NCBI GenBank assembly: GCA_903871735.1 | Contig: CAIQHU010000030.1 | Location: forward strand, 1 to 33,377 | Origin: an uncultured beta proteobacterium | GTDB taxonomy: Bacteria > Pseudomonadota > Gammaproteobacteria > Burkholderiales > Burkholderiaceae | Length of the DNA: 33,377 bases | Reading direction: 5' to 3' | Part shown: piece after piece, positions 1 through 8,532 of the stretch | Numbering within the stretch: position 1 is the first letter of the stretch | Layout of the letters: the number at the start of each line of letters is the position of its first letter | Notes under the pieces: model-generated | What the model was told of the DNA's origin: nothing | The model's database searches: none | The model's input: only the letters and a program-made list of their open reading frames with translations | Program-made: the position numbers and the translations under genes

Positions 1-1207
1 CAGTATGCTGCAGTCGATGACTAATGGAGTTTTAACTTTGAATGAAGAAAATACTATTATTACTTGCAATAAAGCTGGTGCACATATATTAGGTATTAGC
101 GCTGAACAAGTGATTAACCAAAATGCTACTACATTTTTTGGTAATGAAAATTCTTGGGTTTTAGACAAACTTAAGCACGTTGTTAGTGATGCAACAACTG
201 ATGTAATTATGGACGCTGAGATTACCTTTTCAGGTGAGCTCCATTCTGTGAACTTAACACTGATGCCACTCATTGATATTCACCTGAAGAATATTGGCTC
301 CATGATTATGATTGAGGATATCTCCAGTGAAAAGCGTATGAAATCGACCATGTCGCGCTATATTGATCCATCCATTGCAAGTCAACTACTGTCCTCTGGC
401 GGAGATATGATGGGTGGGAAAAGTGTCCCCGCAACAGTCTTATTCTCCGATATTCGTGGATTTACAACTTTATCTGAGAAATTGGGGCCACAAGGCACCG
501 TGAATATGCTCAATGACTATTTTGAACTCATGGTGGATTGCATTACCAAAGAAGGGGGTATGCTCGATAAATTCATTGGCGATGCCATCATGGCAGCTTT
601 TGGAATTCCTCTGGGACACGAAGATGACGAGGACCGTGCACTACGAGCGTCTATATCGATGATTCGTAAGTTAAAGGAGTGGAATGTAACGCGTTTAAAC
701 GATGGCAAAATGCCAATCGATATAGGTATTGGACTCAATACGGATACGGTTGTTTCAGGCAATATTGGCTCAAAAAAGCGCATGGACTACACAATCATTG
801 GTGATGGAGTTAATCTTGCGGCAAGACTAGAATCAGCCTGTAAACAATATGCCGCAAAAATTCTCATTAGCGAATTCACTTTTAAAAACCTCAAGGGTAC
901 CTATCGAACCCGAGAAGTTGATTTTGTGGTTGTTAAAGGCAAAACGCAACCGGTTGCAATCTACGAAGTTCTGGACTATCACGATGAATCCTCATTCCCC
1001 AACTTGATGGACGCCGTTAACCAATTTCGAGAAGGTATTCAAAAGTATAGAGCTGGAAAATGGTCCGAGGCCACTAACTCATTCAATAAAGTTCTCGAAC
1101 TTCACCCCGAAGATAAACTCTCAGAAATTTATATCCATCGGTGCAAAACACTCCAAGCAGATCCGCCAGCCCAATGGGATGGGGTTTGGGTCATGGAAGG
1201 TAAATAG
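1..1207 (+). CDS. PAS-class III adenylate/guanylate cyclase with C-terminal TPR-like region, 5' partial
   Basis: Likely makes a cyclic nucleotide (cAMP or cGMP) from NTP in the cytoplasm. The frame is open to the left edge, so the N-terminus is missing and the ATG at base 5 is probably internal. About residues 1-110 from that ATG resemble a PAS sensor domain. The catalytic domain (about 135-330) has both metal-binding aspartates, D149 in FSDIRGFT and D193 in DKFIGDA, a purine-contacting lysine K189 and the NLAAR segment holding transition-state Asn and Arg. Lysine plus threonine in DYTIIGDG favour ATP over GTP. Residues 335-385 look like one or two TPR units. A second cyclase gene follows 174 bp downstream on the same strand. 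The family call is firm; nucleotide specificity is inferred. Confidence 0.9.
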   Translation, partial: SMLQSMTNGVLTLNEENTIITCNKAGAHILGISAEQVINQNATTFFGNENSWVLDKLKHVVSDATTDVIMDAEITFSGELHSVNLTLMPLIDIHLKNIGSMIMIEDISSEKRMKSTMSRYIDPSIASQLLSSGGDMMGGKSVPATVLFSDIRGFTTLSEKLGPQGTVNMLNDYFELMVDCITKEGGMLDKFIGDAIMAAFGIPLGHEDDEDRALRASISMIRKLKEWNVTRLNDGKMPIDIGIGLNTDTVVSGNIGSKKRMDYTIIGDGVNLAARLESACKQYAAKILISEFTFKNLKGTYRTREVDFVVVKGKTQPVAIYEVLDYHDESSFPNLMDAVNQFREGIQKYRAGKWSEATNSFNKVLELHPEDKLSEIYIHRCKTLQADPPAQWDGVWVMEGK

Positions 1208-1381
1208 GAACTAATTCTCCTCCGTTTCTGGGAGCCTATAACAAGTATTGCCATGAATTCGACTATTCTTATACAATGTATCATCATGAATCATTTGTCT
1301 AAAAAACCAAATATTTGATCGGTAGACCACCTGTTTTTAATTGGTAGGCGAAGAACATCATAGAAACGAAATTAATCATCC

Positions 1382-2641
1382 ATGGATAACGATAGAAAAC
1401 TTACTACAATTTTTGCTTTGGATATAGTAGGCTACAGCGCTCTCGTTGGAGCAAATGAACAAGAAGCAATTAATGCTCTTCGCAATTACCGAAAATTGAT
1501 CGACCCCTTCATTACCAAAAATAATGGTCGTATTTTTAATACAGGCGGGGATTCGATTTTTGCGGATTTTTCAAGCCCAGTCAATGGATTGAGGTGCGCA
1601 ATCTTTATCCAACGGATGGTCTATGATCTGAACCTAGCCGAAAAAATCAAGCCATCAATGCGCTTTAGAATTGGCTTACACATTGGTGACGTTCTGATTC
1701 AAGGAAGCGACCTCCTTGGCGAAGCGGTGAATATAGCTGCCCGTATCGAACAGATGGCAGACTATGGCGGGGTCAGTATGAGTGAGAGTATTTACTTGCA
1801 TACTAAAAACTCCTTTGAAAATGAACGCTTTATAGATGGTGGCTTTCCAGTATTTAAAAATATCAAAGAGTCAATACATGTGTATTCGATTGAGATTGCT
1901 GGCACTACGCCAAATCCGAACCTAATTCAAAAAGTTTCTGCACAGTCTTATCAAGAAACGGTAAAGGGTTGGATGAAAGATCCCGAGTATGCGACAAAGA
2001 AAATTATGGATGCCCAAAATTTCAAGCGCTCTGGGCAATATGATAAGGCTGTAAAGATACTGATTATTCGTGTGTTAAAGGGCGAAATGGATGCTAATGA
2101 AGAACTCATTAGCATGGTAGAGAAGAAATTAATCCCTCAAGATTTTCATAATTTTGTGGTCGATACCTTTGTAATGATCTCGAAAAAATTAAACTCGAAT
2201 GATCAAACCAAATTTGGGCTCTTACTCTCTAATTACGCACTGGGTAAAGATAATAAATTTAAATCGCTCTACTTCTGGAAAATGGCTTCCAACATTAATG
2301 ATGAAGCCAAGTTTCACTTGGGGAAGGCTCTTCTAGAGGACCCCACCACAAGTGTTAATGAAACGAAGGAAGCAATTACTTATCTTACAGATGCTGCAAT
2401 GATGAAAAATGTTGCCGCAGCTGTTATTCTGGGATTATTCTATTCTGATAAAAATCGCGACGAATATGATGAAAGTACTGCTTTTAAGTGGCTCTGGGTG
2501 GCTAGAGAGTTTAAAGACTCTAAGGCTCAAGTTTACCTTGAAGCTCTTGTAAAAACGATGAACAAAGCAACTTTTGTGAACTCTAAAATTGTCGCCGAGT
2601 CCCTCGTTGATCAAATTCGGTGGAATGTTTCTAATAATTAA
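1382..2641 (+). CDS. Class III nucleotidyl cyclase with Sel1/TPR-like C-terminal repeats
   Basis: A 419-aa cytoplasmic protein. The N-terminal 175 residues form a class III cyclase domain of the type with the catalytic domain at the extreme N-terminus. Metal ligands D14 (FALDIVGYS) and D57 (NTGGDSIF) are present, as is NIAARIE with its Asn and Arg. The lysine that normally contacts adenine four residues before the second Asp is N53 here, so specificity or activity may differ from the neighbouring cyclase. Residues about 270-400 contain Sel1-like helical repeats (FHLGKALLED, AAAVILGLFYS, AFKWLWVARE), probably for protein contacts. There is no transmembrane segment. The ATG is the first plausible start. 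The 174-bp upstream gap suggests its own promoter, though I saw none I would call. Confidence 0.88.
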   Translation: MDNDRKLTTIFALDIVGYSALVGANEQEAINALRNYRKLIDPFITKNNGRIFNTGGDSIFADFSSPVNGLRCAIFIQRMVYDLNLAEKIKPSMRFRIGLHIGDVLIQGSDLLGEAVNIAARIEQMADYGGVSMSESIYLHTKNSFENERFIDGGFPVFKNIKESIHVYSIEIAGTTPNPNLIQKVSAQSYQETVKGWMKDPEYATKKIMDAQNFKRSGQYDKAVKILIIRVLKGEMDANEELISMVEKKLIPQDFHNFVVDTFVMISKKLNSNDQTKFGLLLSNYALGKDNKFKSLYFWKMASNINDEAKFHLGKALLEDPTTSVNETKEAITYLTDAAMMKNVAAAVILGLFYSDKNRDEYDESTAFKWLWVAREFKDSKAQVYLEALVKTMNKATFVNSKIVAESLVDQIRWNVSNN

Positions 2642-2765
2642 TACAATGCTAATACAGGCATTACTAATACATAACGGATGAATAAACAATAACTAAACAA
2701 ACCGCTCAATTCATTTCACAAGAATAAATTCCTCGAAACTAAACATTTATCAATTTTACTGCGGT

Positions 2766-2804
2766 GTGTTTTACCTACGTGTTTTACTTAAGTGTTTTAC
2801 TGAG
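2766..2804 (+). repeat. Three direct repeats with 13-bp period upstream of the flavin reductase gene
   Basis: The 9-mer GTGTTTTAC occurs at 2766-2774, 2779-2787 and 2792-2800, each followed by a different tetranucleotide, giving an exact 13-bp period. The array ends about 47 bp before the chosen ATG at 2851. It may bind a regulator in several copies, or be a simple repeat expansion. No function is established. Confidence 0.75.
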
Positions 2805-2850
2805 TTGTATCCTTTATCAAAATCACCTCTCACATACTATAAAGTTTAAA

Positions 2851-3504
2851 ATGTACTTTGACCTTGAAAACCTTCCTACCCAAGAAAAATATAAGTTTTT
2901 ATCAGCTCTAGTGATTCCAAGGCCAGTTGCCTTTGTTACCTCCCAAAACCCAGAGGGGCTTCACAACGCGGCGCCATTTAGTTTCTTTAACATGTTTTCT
3001 GAAGAGCCAGCTATTGTGATTTTGGGTATTAGTCATAGGCCAAATGGAAAATCTAAAGATACCATTAACAATATTCGTAGCAAACAACAGTTTGCAATCA
3101 ACATGGTCGATAGAAGTATTATCGGTGCAATGCACATTGCTTCAGCTGATTTTCCTTCTGACGAGAGTGAGATCGATTATGCAGGTATCACACTAATGCC
3201 ATGTCAGCAAATTGATGTGATGCGCATTGCAGAAGCACCGGTGAGTTTTGAGTGTCGTGTTTTTCAAATCATTGACCTATCTGATAGGCGTGCACTCATC
3301 TTAGGTGAAGTACTTGGCATTCATTTGGCAGATCGTATTCTTGACCCAATCACTAAGCGGGTCATCCCCGAAGAATATTCTCCCATCGCAAGACTTTATG
3401 GAAATGAATACGCCTGGCTTGGAAAACGGTACTCTAAGGCGATCCCGTCAATCGATGAAATTCATCAACTCGGCTTGGCTGCTGGAGATCTACCGAAGGA
3501 CTAA
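2851..3504 (+). CDS. Flavin reductase-like FMN-binding split-barrel protein
   Basis: A 217-aa cytoplasmic protein of the flavin reductase-like domain family, which binds FMN and often supplies reduced flavin or acts as an NAD(P)H-dependent oxidoreductase. The family core is clear: IPRPVAFVTS, then GLHNAAPFSFFNMFSEEPA and a later strand with ALILGEVLGIHL. The frame opens earlier at a GTG (2764), but those 29 codons are hydrophobic, run through a direct-repeat array and precede the conserved start MYFDLENLPTQ, so I chose the ATG at 2851. The stop overlaps the stop of the converging MFS gene by 4 bp. No partner monooxygenase lies beside it, so the substrate is unknown. Confidence 0.85.
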   Translation: MYFDLENLPTQEKYKFLSALVIPRPVAFVTSQNPEGLHNAAPFSFFNMFSEEPAIVILGISHRPNGKSKDTINNIRSKQQFAINMVDRSIIGAMHIASADFPSDESEIDYAGITLMPCQQIDVMRIAEAPVSFECRVFQIIDLSDRRALILGEVLGIHLADRILDPITKRVIPEEYSPIARLYGNEYAWLGKRYSKAIPSIDEIHQLGLAAGDLPKD

Positions 3505-4682
3505 CTAATAACGTGAAAATCCTTTTCAGATGGTAAGGTACAAATTGCTAAGACCTTAATTAATGCAATGACTACCATCAACCATATTAAATATACAAAA
3601 CCAATATCTTTAACTAGTGGGCCTAACAACCAAACAGCTAAAGAACTAATCCCAAAAGAAACAGTTAATCGCATCCCAGTTACTCGGGACCTAAGCCTGT
3701 CGTCTACATAACGCACAATCATCGCGTCCGTAAAAGGAATCGCTCCAAAAACAAAAATCATCACAGCTAATAGGCTGACAAATAACCACCATCCATCTGT
3801 GTAAGCCGCAAATACCAATAAGGGTACCTGAATGATTGCTATCCAGAGCTGAAGTTTTTTCATTGGCAAACGATCTATGAGGTTTCCAACCACGACTTGA
3901 GCAAAGGATGCAATGGTATAAATGACAGCCAACATAGCTCCTAAAGTGGCTGGGTCTTCGATTAACCCGATAAATCGATCCGAAAGTAATTGAAAATTAC
4001 CATTTGTTGTGAAGTTAAAGATCAAACTACTAGTTACAGCAACAGCCGTCATCACCATAAATAAATGCGCTAGTAATGCTGGTGGAACTGAAACGGCACT
4101 TTTCTTAGATTTTTTAGATGGCGATTGCGATTCCTTTGGGCAGACATACATAAATAAGAACCCCAGCACAATCGAAAGCAACCCAGGAACTGCAAAGGCA
4201 TATCGCCAGCCAAACCACTTAACAAAAAATCCAGTAATCAATGCAGCTGTTGCAATCCCTAAATTTCCAGCTAGACCATTAATTCCAATCGTCAAACCAG
4301 GATTAGAAACTTGCTGAACCAGCATAGGAATACCAACTGGATGATAAATCGATGCAAATAATCCCAGCAGTGCTAAGGCAGCAGCCATTTGCCAAGCATT
4401 ATTTGTAAAGGCAACTAGTATTGCAGCGCAGCCAATCCCAATAAAGAAGATAATCATCATATTTCGGCGCCCCCATAAATCGCCTAAACGGCCCGAGGGG
4501 AGTGAACCAAGGCCGAAAAGTACAAACGCCCCAACACTGTACGGCATTAAATCAACCCAACTAGCAAAGCCAAACTCTAATGTGATGGTAGTTACGGCCG
4601 TTGCAAAAATGAGTAAAAACATATGGTCAATAGAATGCCCTATGTTTAACAATAAGCGCACAGGCAAGTTGTGGATACTCAT
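3501..4682 (-). CDS. MFS transporter (12 TM)
   Basis: A 393-aa inner-membrane protein with about twelve hydrophobic segments and typical major facilitator signatures: GSLPSGRLGDLWGRRN in the loop between TM2 and TM3, and a weaker version (GNLIDRLPMKK) after TM8. The first helix includes HSIDHMF and a later loop has YHPVGIP, features I associate with the fosmidomycin-resistance-like branch, but the substrate cannot be assigned. The ATG is preceded by AAGGGA as ribosome site. It lies 260 bp downstream of a Bug gene on the same strand and has a credible promoter of its own, so co-transcription with that gene is not required. The stop codon overlaps that of the flavin reductase gene. Confidence 0.88.
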   Translation of the reverse strand: MSIHNLPVRLLLNIGHSIDHMFLLIFATAVTTITLEFGFASWVDLMPYSVGAFVLFGLGSLPSGRLGDLWGRRNMMIIFFIGIGCAAILVAFTNNAWQMAAALALLGLFASIYHPVGIPMLVQQVSNPGLTIGINGLAGNLGIATAALITGFFVKWFGWRYAFAVPGLLSIVLGFLFMYVCPKESQSPSKKSKKSAVSVPPALLAHLFMVMTAVAVTSSLIFNFTTNGNFQLLSDRFIGLIEDPATLGAMLAVIYTIASFAQVVVGNLIDRLPMKKLQLWIAIIQVPLLVFAAYTDGWWLFVSLLAVMIFVFGAIPFTDAMIVRYVDDRLRSRVTGMRLTVSFGISSLAVWLLGPLVKDIGFVYLIWLMVVIALIKVLAICTLPSEKDFHVIS

Positions 4683-4711
4683 TTTCTTATCCCTTAAAAT
4701 AGGTTTATCTT

Positions 4712-4739
4712 ACTATATACCCGTAACATCACCCCTCAA
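4712..4739 (-). promoter_or_regulatory. Candidate sigma-70 promoter of the MFS gene
   Basis: On the minus strand TTGAGG (4734-4739) and TATAGT (4712-4717) are separated by 16 bp, matching the -35 and -10 consensus at 4/6 and 5/6. The -10 lies about 29 bp from the ATG at 4682. Recognised by eye only. Confidence 0.4.
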
Positions 4740-4942
4740 GCGCTTTACAATCTTGTGGGTCAAAAGTGACTTCCCTCAAAAAACAATAACTAATAATAGT
4801 TAATGTAAAAGCCAAAACCAGAAGAAGTATTACCAGAAAGTACTTTTATAAATCATCTCCATTAATTATTTTTCTCATATAAGTATATTAGAGTTCAATT
4901 ATTCATCAGTTACTTTTTAATGACCGCTATTAGTCAGAATAG

Positions 4943-5911
4943 TTATTCAGCTTTGATGCGATTTTCTTTGATGATCCTTGCATACTTAATCGTCTCAGCA
5001 GCTAAAAATTGACGGTATTCGTCTGGACTAGAATACTGCGCTTCAAAGCCTAACTCGGCAAAACGTTTAACCAAGTCTGGATCAGTCATTACCCGACGCA
5101 CATCGATTTGTAATTGCGCAATAATAGGCGTCGCTACACCAGTTGGTAAATATAAACCCCAAGATACTATTGATATAAATCCAGGAAATCCGCTTTCAAT
5201 AAAAGTAGGTACTTCTGGTAGCAAAGCAATTCGTTTAGGTGATGCAACTGCTATTGGCCTCAATTTCCCTGCTTTAATGAGAGGCATAACAGGTGCTACT
5301 TCGGCAAACATAAATTGTATTTGTCCAGCAGCCAAATCATTTGCGGCAGCAATACCCCCTTTATACGGCACGTGAGTTGTCTGAATACCGCTCGCTAAAT
5401 TTAGCAACTCCGCACTTAAATGATGAGCATTACCAACACCTCCAGAGCCAAAGTTTAAAGTGTTGGGTTTGGCTTTAGCTAAGGCAATGAAATCTTGTAA
5501 ATTACGTTCGGCTAAACCTGCTTGAATTAGCATCACACTAGGACCTGTTGAGACAAGAGATAAAGGATAAAAATCACGCGTCATCTCATAGGGTACTTTA
5601 GATAAAAGGGGTGTAACCGTGGTTGGCCCCTGCGCTCCAAATAAAATAGCATATCCATCAGCAGGCTGATTTGCTGCATATACCATCCCAATAGTTCCAC
5701 CACCGCCAGCCTTGTTTTCAACGATCACTGATTGCTTCCATAACTCACTAAGCTTTTGAGCAATTGTTCGCGCCATAATATCGGAACTGCCACCTGCCGG
5801 ATTAGTCACAATCAGTTTGACTGCGCGGTTCGGATAATTCTGGGCATACAAAGAACTGCTCAGCCAAAAAGAAAAGCTAATCATGACTAAAAACAGTTTA
5901 TTTTTATTCAT
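4943..5911 (-). CDS. Bug/TctC-family periplasmic substrate-binding protein
   Basis: A 322-aa secreted protein of the tripartite tricarboxylate transporter receptor family. A signal peptide of about 23 residues ends at SLYAQ, followed by the family's opening strand YPNRAVKLIV. The ligand-loop motif NPAGGSSDIMAR and the later HVPYKGGIAAANDLAAGQIQFMF, GKLRPIAVAS and LPEVPTFIESG blocks are all typical. The strong ribosome site GGAG lies 6-7 bp before the ATG. No TctA or TctB gene is beside it, so it is an orphan receptor that must use another membrane pair, signal, or be unused. The next gene on this strand is an MFS permease. Its ligand is probably an organic acid but cannot be specified. Confidence 0.93.
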   Translation of the reverse strand: MNKNKLFLVMISFSFWLSSSLYAQNYPNRAVKLIVTNPAGGSSDIMARTIAQKLSELWKQSVIVENKAGGGGTIGMVYAANQPADGYAILFGAQGPTTVTPLLSKVPYEMTRDFYPLSLVSTGPSVMLIQAGLAERNLQDFIALAKAKPNTLNFGSGGVGNAHHLSAELLNLASGIQTTHVPYKGGIAAANDLAAGQIQFMFAEVAPVMPLIKAGKLRPIAVASPKRIALLPEVPTFIESGFPGFISIVSWGLYLPTGVATPIIAQLQIDVRRVMTDPDLVKRFAELGFEAQYSSPDEYRQFLAAETIKYARIIKENRIKAE

Positions 5912-6060
5912 ATCAAATCTCCAAGATAATCGCCTGTTTAATATAGTTGTATCATTTAACTCAATTCTTAAAGTAACTAGCTATCTCAATCATATGACTT
6001 TATAGGATACTCTGTATAAGCCTGACCCTGCTCTTTTCCTAGTACCACACAACTTTTTAA

Positions 6061-6076
6061 AAGTTCGAATGAACTT
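6061..6076. promoter_or_regulatory. Inverted repeat with GAAT centre upstream of the TauE/SafE gene
   Basis: AAGTTC-GAAT-GAACTT is a perfect 6-bp inverted repeat with a 4-bp spacer, ending 24 bp before the permease ATG at 6101. The position suits an operator over the promoter or leader. Its GAAT spacer matches that of the soxR palindrome at 29930-29955, but the arms differ. Confidence 0.4.
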
Positions 6077-6100
6077 ACCTACCTATATTAATCTATTTCT

Positions 6101-6853
6101 ATGAGTCTTTTACTTAGTATTATTGTTTTAGGTATTCTGGGTTTTTTATCGGGCGTCCTTGGCGGAATTATTGGCTTTGGTACCACCATATTATTAGTTC
6201 CCCCTCTCATTTATTTTTATGGCCCAGTCGCGACAATTCCAGTCATTGCGATTATTGCCATCATTGCCAATGTCTCTCGTATTTTTTTATGGTGGCATGA
6301 GATTCGCTGGAAAGTTTGTTTTGTCTATGGATTGCCCTCCATTCCCGGTGTTTTTTTAGGTGCCAACACACTTGTTTCTTTAAATGAAAAATTTTTAGAA
6401 GTGATGCTCGGTATTTTTATATTATGTTTAATTCCAATTCGGCGATGGATGAGGGCGCAAAAGTTCTACCTAAGGCTTTGGCATATGGGTATTCTAGGTC
6501 TGTGTATTGGGTTTTTAACAGGTATTGTGGCAACTACCGGAGCTCTTAGTACGCCATTTTTTCTTGCTTTTGGCTTAAGTAAGGGCGCTTTTTTAGGTAC
6601 TGAAGCTGCTGGCTCACTCAGTATTTCAATTACTAAAAGTATTGTTTTTCATCGACTCGGGGTCGTAGATCAAACAATTATGATGCAAGGTGTGTTGATC
6701 GGTCTAGTTGTTTTAATAGGCTCCTACTTTTCTAAAAAAATTGTTTTACGCTTACCTGAAAAAAGTTTTACTCAACTCATGGAACTAGTTATGCTCGTAT
6801 CCGGTATCACTATAATAACTATGTCAGTATTCACAATTAAAGCGTCGCTATGA
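6101..6853 (+). CDS. TauE/SafE-family membrane permease (sulfite/organosulfur export type)
   Basis: A 250-aa inner-membrane protein with about eight hydrophobic helices and the two glycine-rich family repeats: GFLSGVLGGIIGFGTTILLVPPL near the start and GLCIGFLTGIVATTGALSTPFF in the middle. Members export or import small sulfur compounds such as sulfite, sulfoacetate or thiosulfate, and occur beside persulfide-handling enzymes. Here a multi-domain rhodanese starts 96 bp downstream on the same strand, so the two probably form an operon. No strong Shine-Dalgarno precedes the ATG. The gene diverges from a Bug gene with 189 bp between, including an inverted repeat 24 bp before the start. The family is secure; the transported compound is inferred from context. 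Confidence 0.88.
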   Translation: MSLLLSIIVLGILGFLSGVLGGIIGFGTTILLVPPLIYFYGPVATIPVIAIIAIIANVSRIFLWWHEIRWKVCFVYGLPSIPGVFLGANTLVSLNEKFLEVMLGIFILCLIPIRRWMRAQKFYLRLWHMGILGLCIGFLTGIVATTGALSTPFFLAFGLSKGAFLGTEAAGSLSISITKSIVFHRLGVVDQTIMMQGVLIGLVVLIGSYFSKKIVLRLPEKSFTQLMELVMLVSGITIITMSVFTIKASL

Positions 6854-6949
6854 GTTCATCTGCCGCTATCAATGGACGAATAGTAATCCTAAAAAAATCA
6901 GGCATTTCATAATTACAAATTTGATCAAACCCATCACTATAAATAGGCA

Positions 6950-8518
6950 ATGATGATTAATTCCATTTCACCACTCCAACTAAAAAAATTCTTAAGCGAT
7001 GGGCAAGAAATCGCATTATTCGATGTCCGGGAGCATGGGCAATATGGTGAAGGACATTTATTTTTTGCTTGTTCATTACCCTATAGTCGGCTTGAATTTG
7101 ATATTACTCGACTAGCTCCTCGTAAAAATTGCCGAATTGTTATCTATGATCAAGATGGTCATGATGTCTCTTTACTTGCGTTAACTAGCCTTCAATCGAT
7201 TGGTTATAGTAACGTCTCCATTTTAGAGGGTGGTGCATCCGGATGGGCAAAGGTAGGGTTTACGCTTTTTGCAGGAGTTAATCTACCCTCAAAAACCTTT
7301 GGCGAGTTAGTGGAGCATCAATGTCACACACCACGACTAAGTGTTCAAGAAGTGGCAGGCATGATTGAGTCAGGTCAGCAATTTGTCTTACTAGATGGAC
7401 GACCATTATCTGAGTTCAAAAAAATGAATATCCCAACAGCAACCTGTTGTCCCAATGGGGAATTAGCTTATCGGATTAAAGGCCTCTCTCAAGATGATTC
7501 AACCCCGATAGTCATTAACTGCGCTGGAAGAACTAGAAGTATTATCGGCGCGCAGACACTCATTAATCTTGGCCTGCCAAACCCAATCTATGCCCTCGAA
7601 AATGGTACCCAGGGTTGGTATCTAAATGACTTCAACTTAGAGCATGGCAAATCCCAAGACTATACAAGTCCAGCGCCTAGTCCAGCCATGCAAATGGCTG
7701 CAAAAAATCTTGCTACCCGCGCAGGGGTTCCCAGCGTTGATGCAAAAACTGTCATGCGGTGGGCAGAAGAAACAAACCGAAGTTTATTTTTATGTGATGT
7801 TCGCACTGAACCAGAATTCTTAGAAAAAACTCTACCCGGTGCGCAACACGCTCCAGGTGGGCAATTAATTCAGGCAACGGATCAATTTGTTGGGGTACGA
7901 AATGCACGTATCGTACTCTTTGACTCAGATGGTATTCGGGCCAATACTACTGCTAGTTGGCTCAAACAAATGGGCCATGATGTATGCGTTCTCGAGGATG
8001 GTCTTGAGAGCTCTTTGGATCTCTCATCAAACCCAATAACACCCATTCAATTACCTCTCATTGCATGTGATGAATTAATGAATTCTATTTCTAGAAATTC
8101 TGCTTTTGTCCTAGATCTTCGCCCTAGCATGCAGTTTCGACAAGGCTCTATTCCCGGCTCCCAGTGGTCCATTCGTCCTAATCTCTCTCGAGATCTAAAA
8201 AATATCAGTCCTGAGAAAATCCTAGTCGTAGTATCTGATGACCCAGCAATTAATCATTGCGCAGCAATAGAATTTCTTCGTTTAGGAATTACAGCTAAAT
8301 TTCTTTCAGGAGGTTTGGTAGCCTGGCAAAAGGCTGGCCACTCTTTAGAAAAAAATCCAAGAGTTCCGTCGGATTCTGAGTGCATTGATTTTCTCTTTTT
8401 TGTGCACGATCGACATGATGGCAATAAAGAGTCTGCGGCTCGATACCTAGAGTGGGAGACTGGCCTAATCGCACAACTCGATCAGCAAGAACTCGCCACC
8501 TTTTGTATTCTTCAGTAA
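6950..8518 (+). CDS. Four-domain rhodanese-like sulfurtransferase, one active-site cysteine
   Basis: A 522-aa cytoplasmic protein of four tandem rhodanese domains, roughly residues 1-110, 130-230, 260-355 and 370-465, plus a conserved-looking tail (470-522, with DRHDGNKESAARYLEWE). Only domain 2 keeps the catalytic loop, C191 in CAGRTRS. The matching loops in domains 1, 3 and 4 read YDQDGHD, FDSDGIR and SDDPAIN, with aspartate near the cysteine position, so three domains should be non-catalytic. Rhodaneses move sulfane sulfur from thiosulfate or persulfides to thiol acceptors. The upstream TauE/SafE permease suggests export or balancing of the sulfur product. Two ATGs lie in tandem at 6950 and 6953. 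It converges on the dehydrogenase gene with a 14-bp gap. Confidence 0.9.
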   Translation: MMINSISPLQLKKFLSDGQEIALFDVREHGQYGEGHLFFACSLPYSRLEFDITRLAPRKNCRIVIYDQDGHDVSLLALTSLQSIGYSNVSILEGGASGWAKVGFTLFAGVNLPSKTFGELVEHQCHTPRLSVQEVAGMIESGQQFVLLDGRPLSEFKKMNIPTATCCPNGELAYRIKGLSQDDSTPIVINCAGRTRSIIGAQTLINLGLPNPIYALENGTQGWYLNDFNLEHGKSQDYTSPAPSPAMQMAAKNLATRAGVPSVDAKTVMRWAEETNRSLFLCDVRTEPEFLEKTLPGAQHAPGGQLIQATDQFVGVRNARIVLFDSDGIRANTTASWLKQMGHDVCVLEDGLESSLDLSSNPITPIQLPLIACDELMNSISRNSAFVLDLRPSMQFRQGSIPGSQWSIRPNLSRDLKNISPEKILVVVSDDPAINHCAAIEFLRLGITAKFLSGGLVAWQKAGHSLEKNPRVPSDSECIDFLFFVHDRHDGNKESAARYLEWETGLIAQLDQQELATFCILQ

Positions 8519-8532
8519 GCATTTCTGAATAC

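Noticed and set aside
2764..2850. N-terminal extension of the flavin reductase from a GTG
   Set aside because: The extra 29 codons run through the 13-bp repeats, have no ribosome site I can support and precede the conserved protein start.
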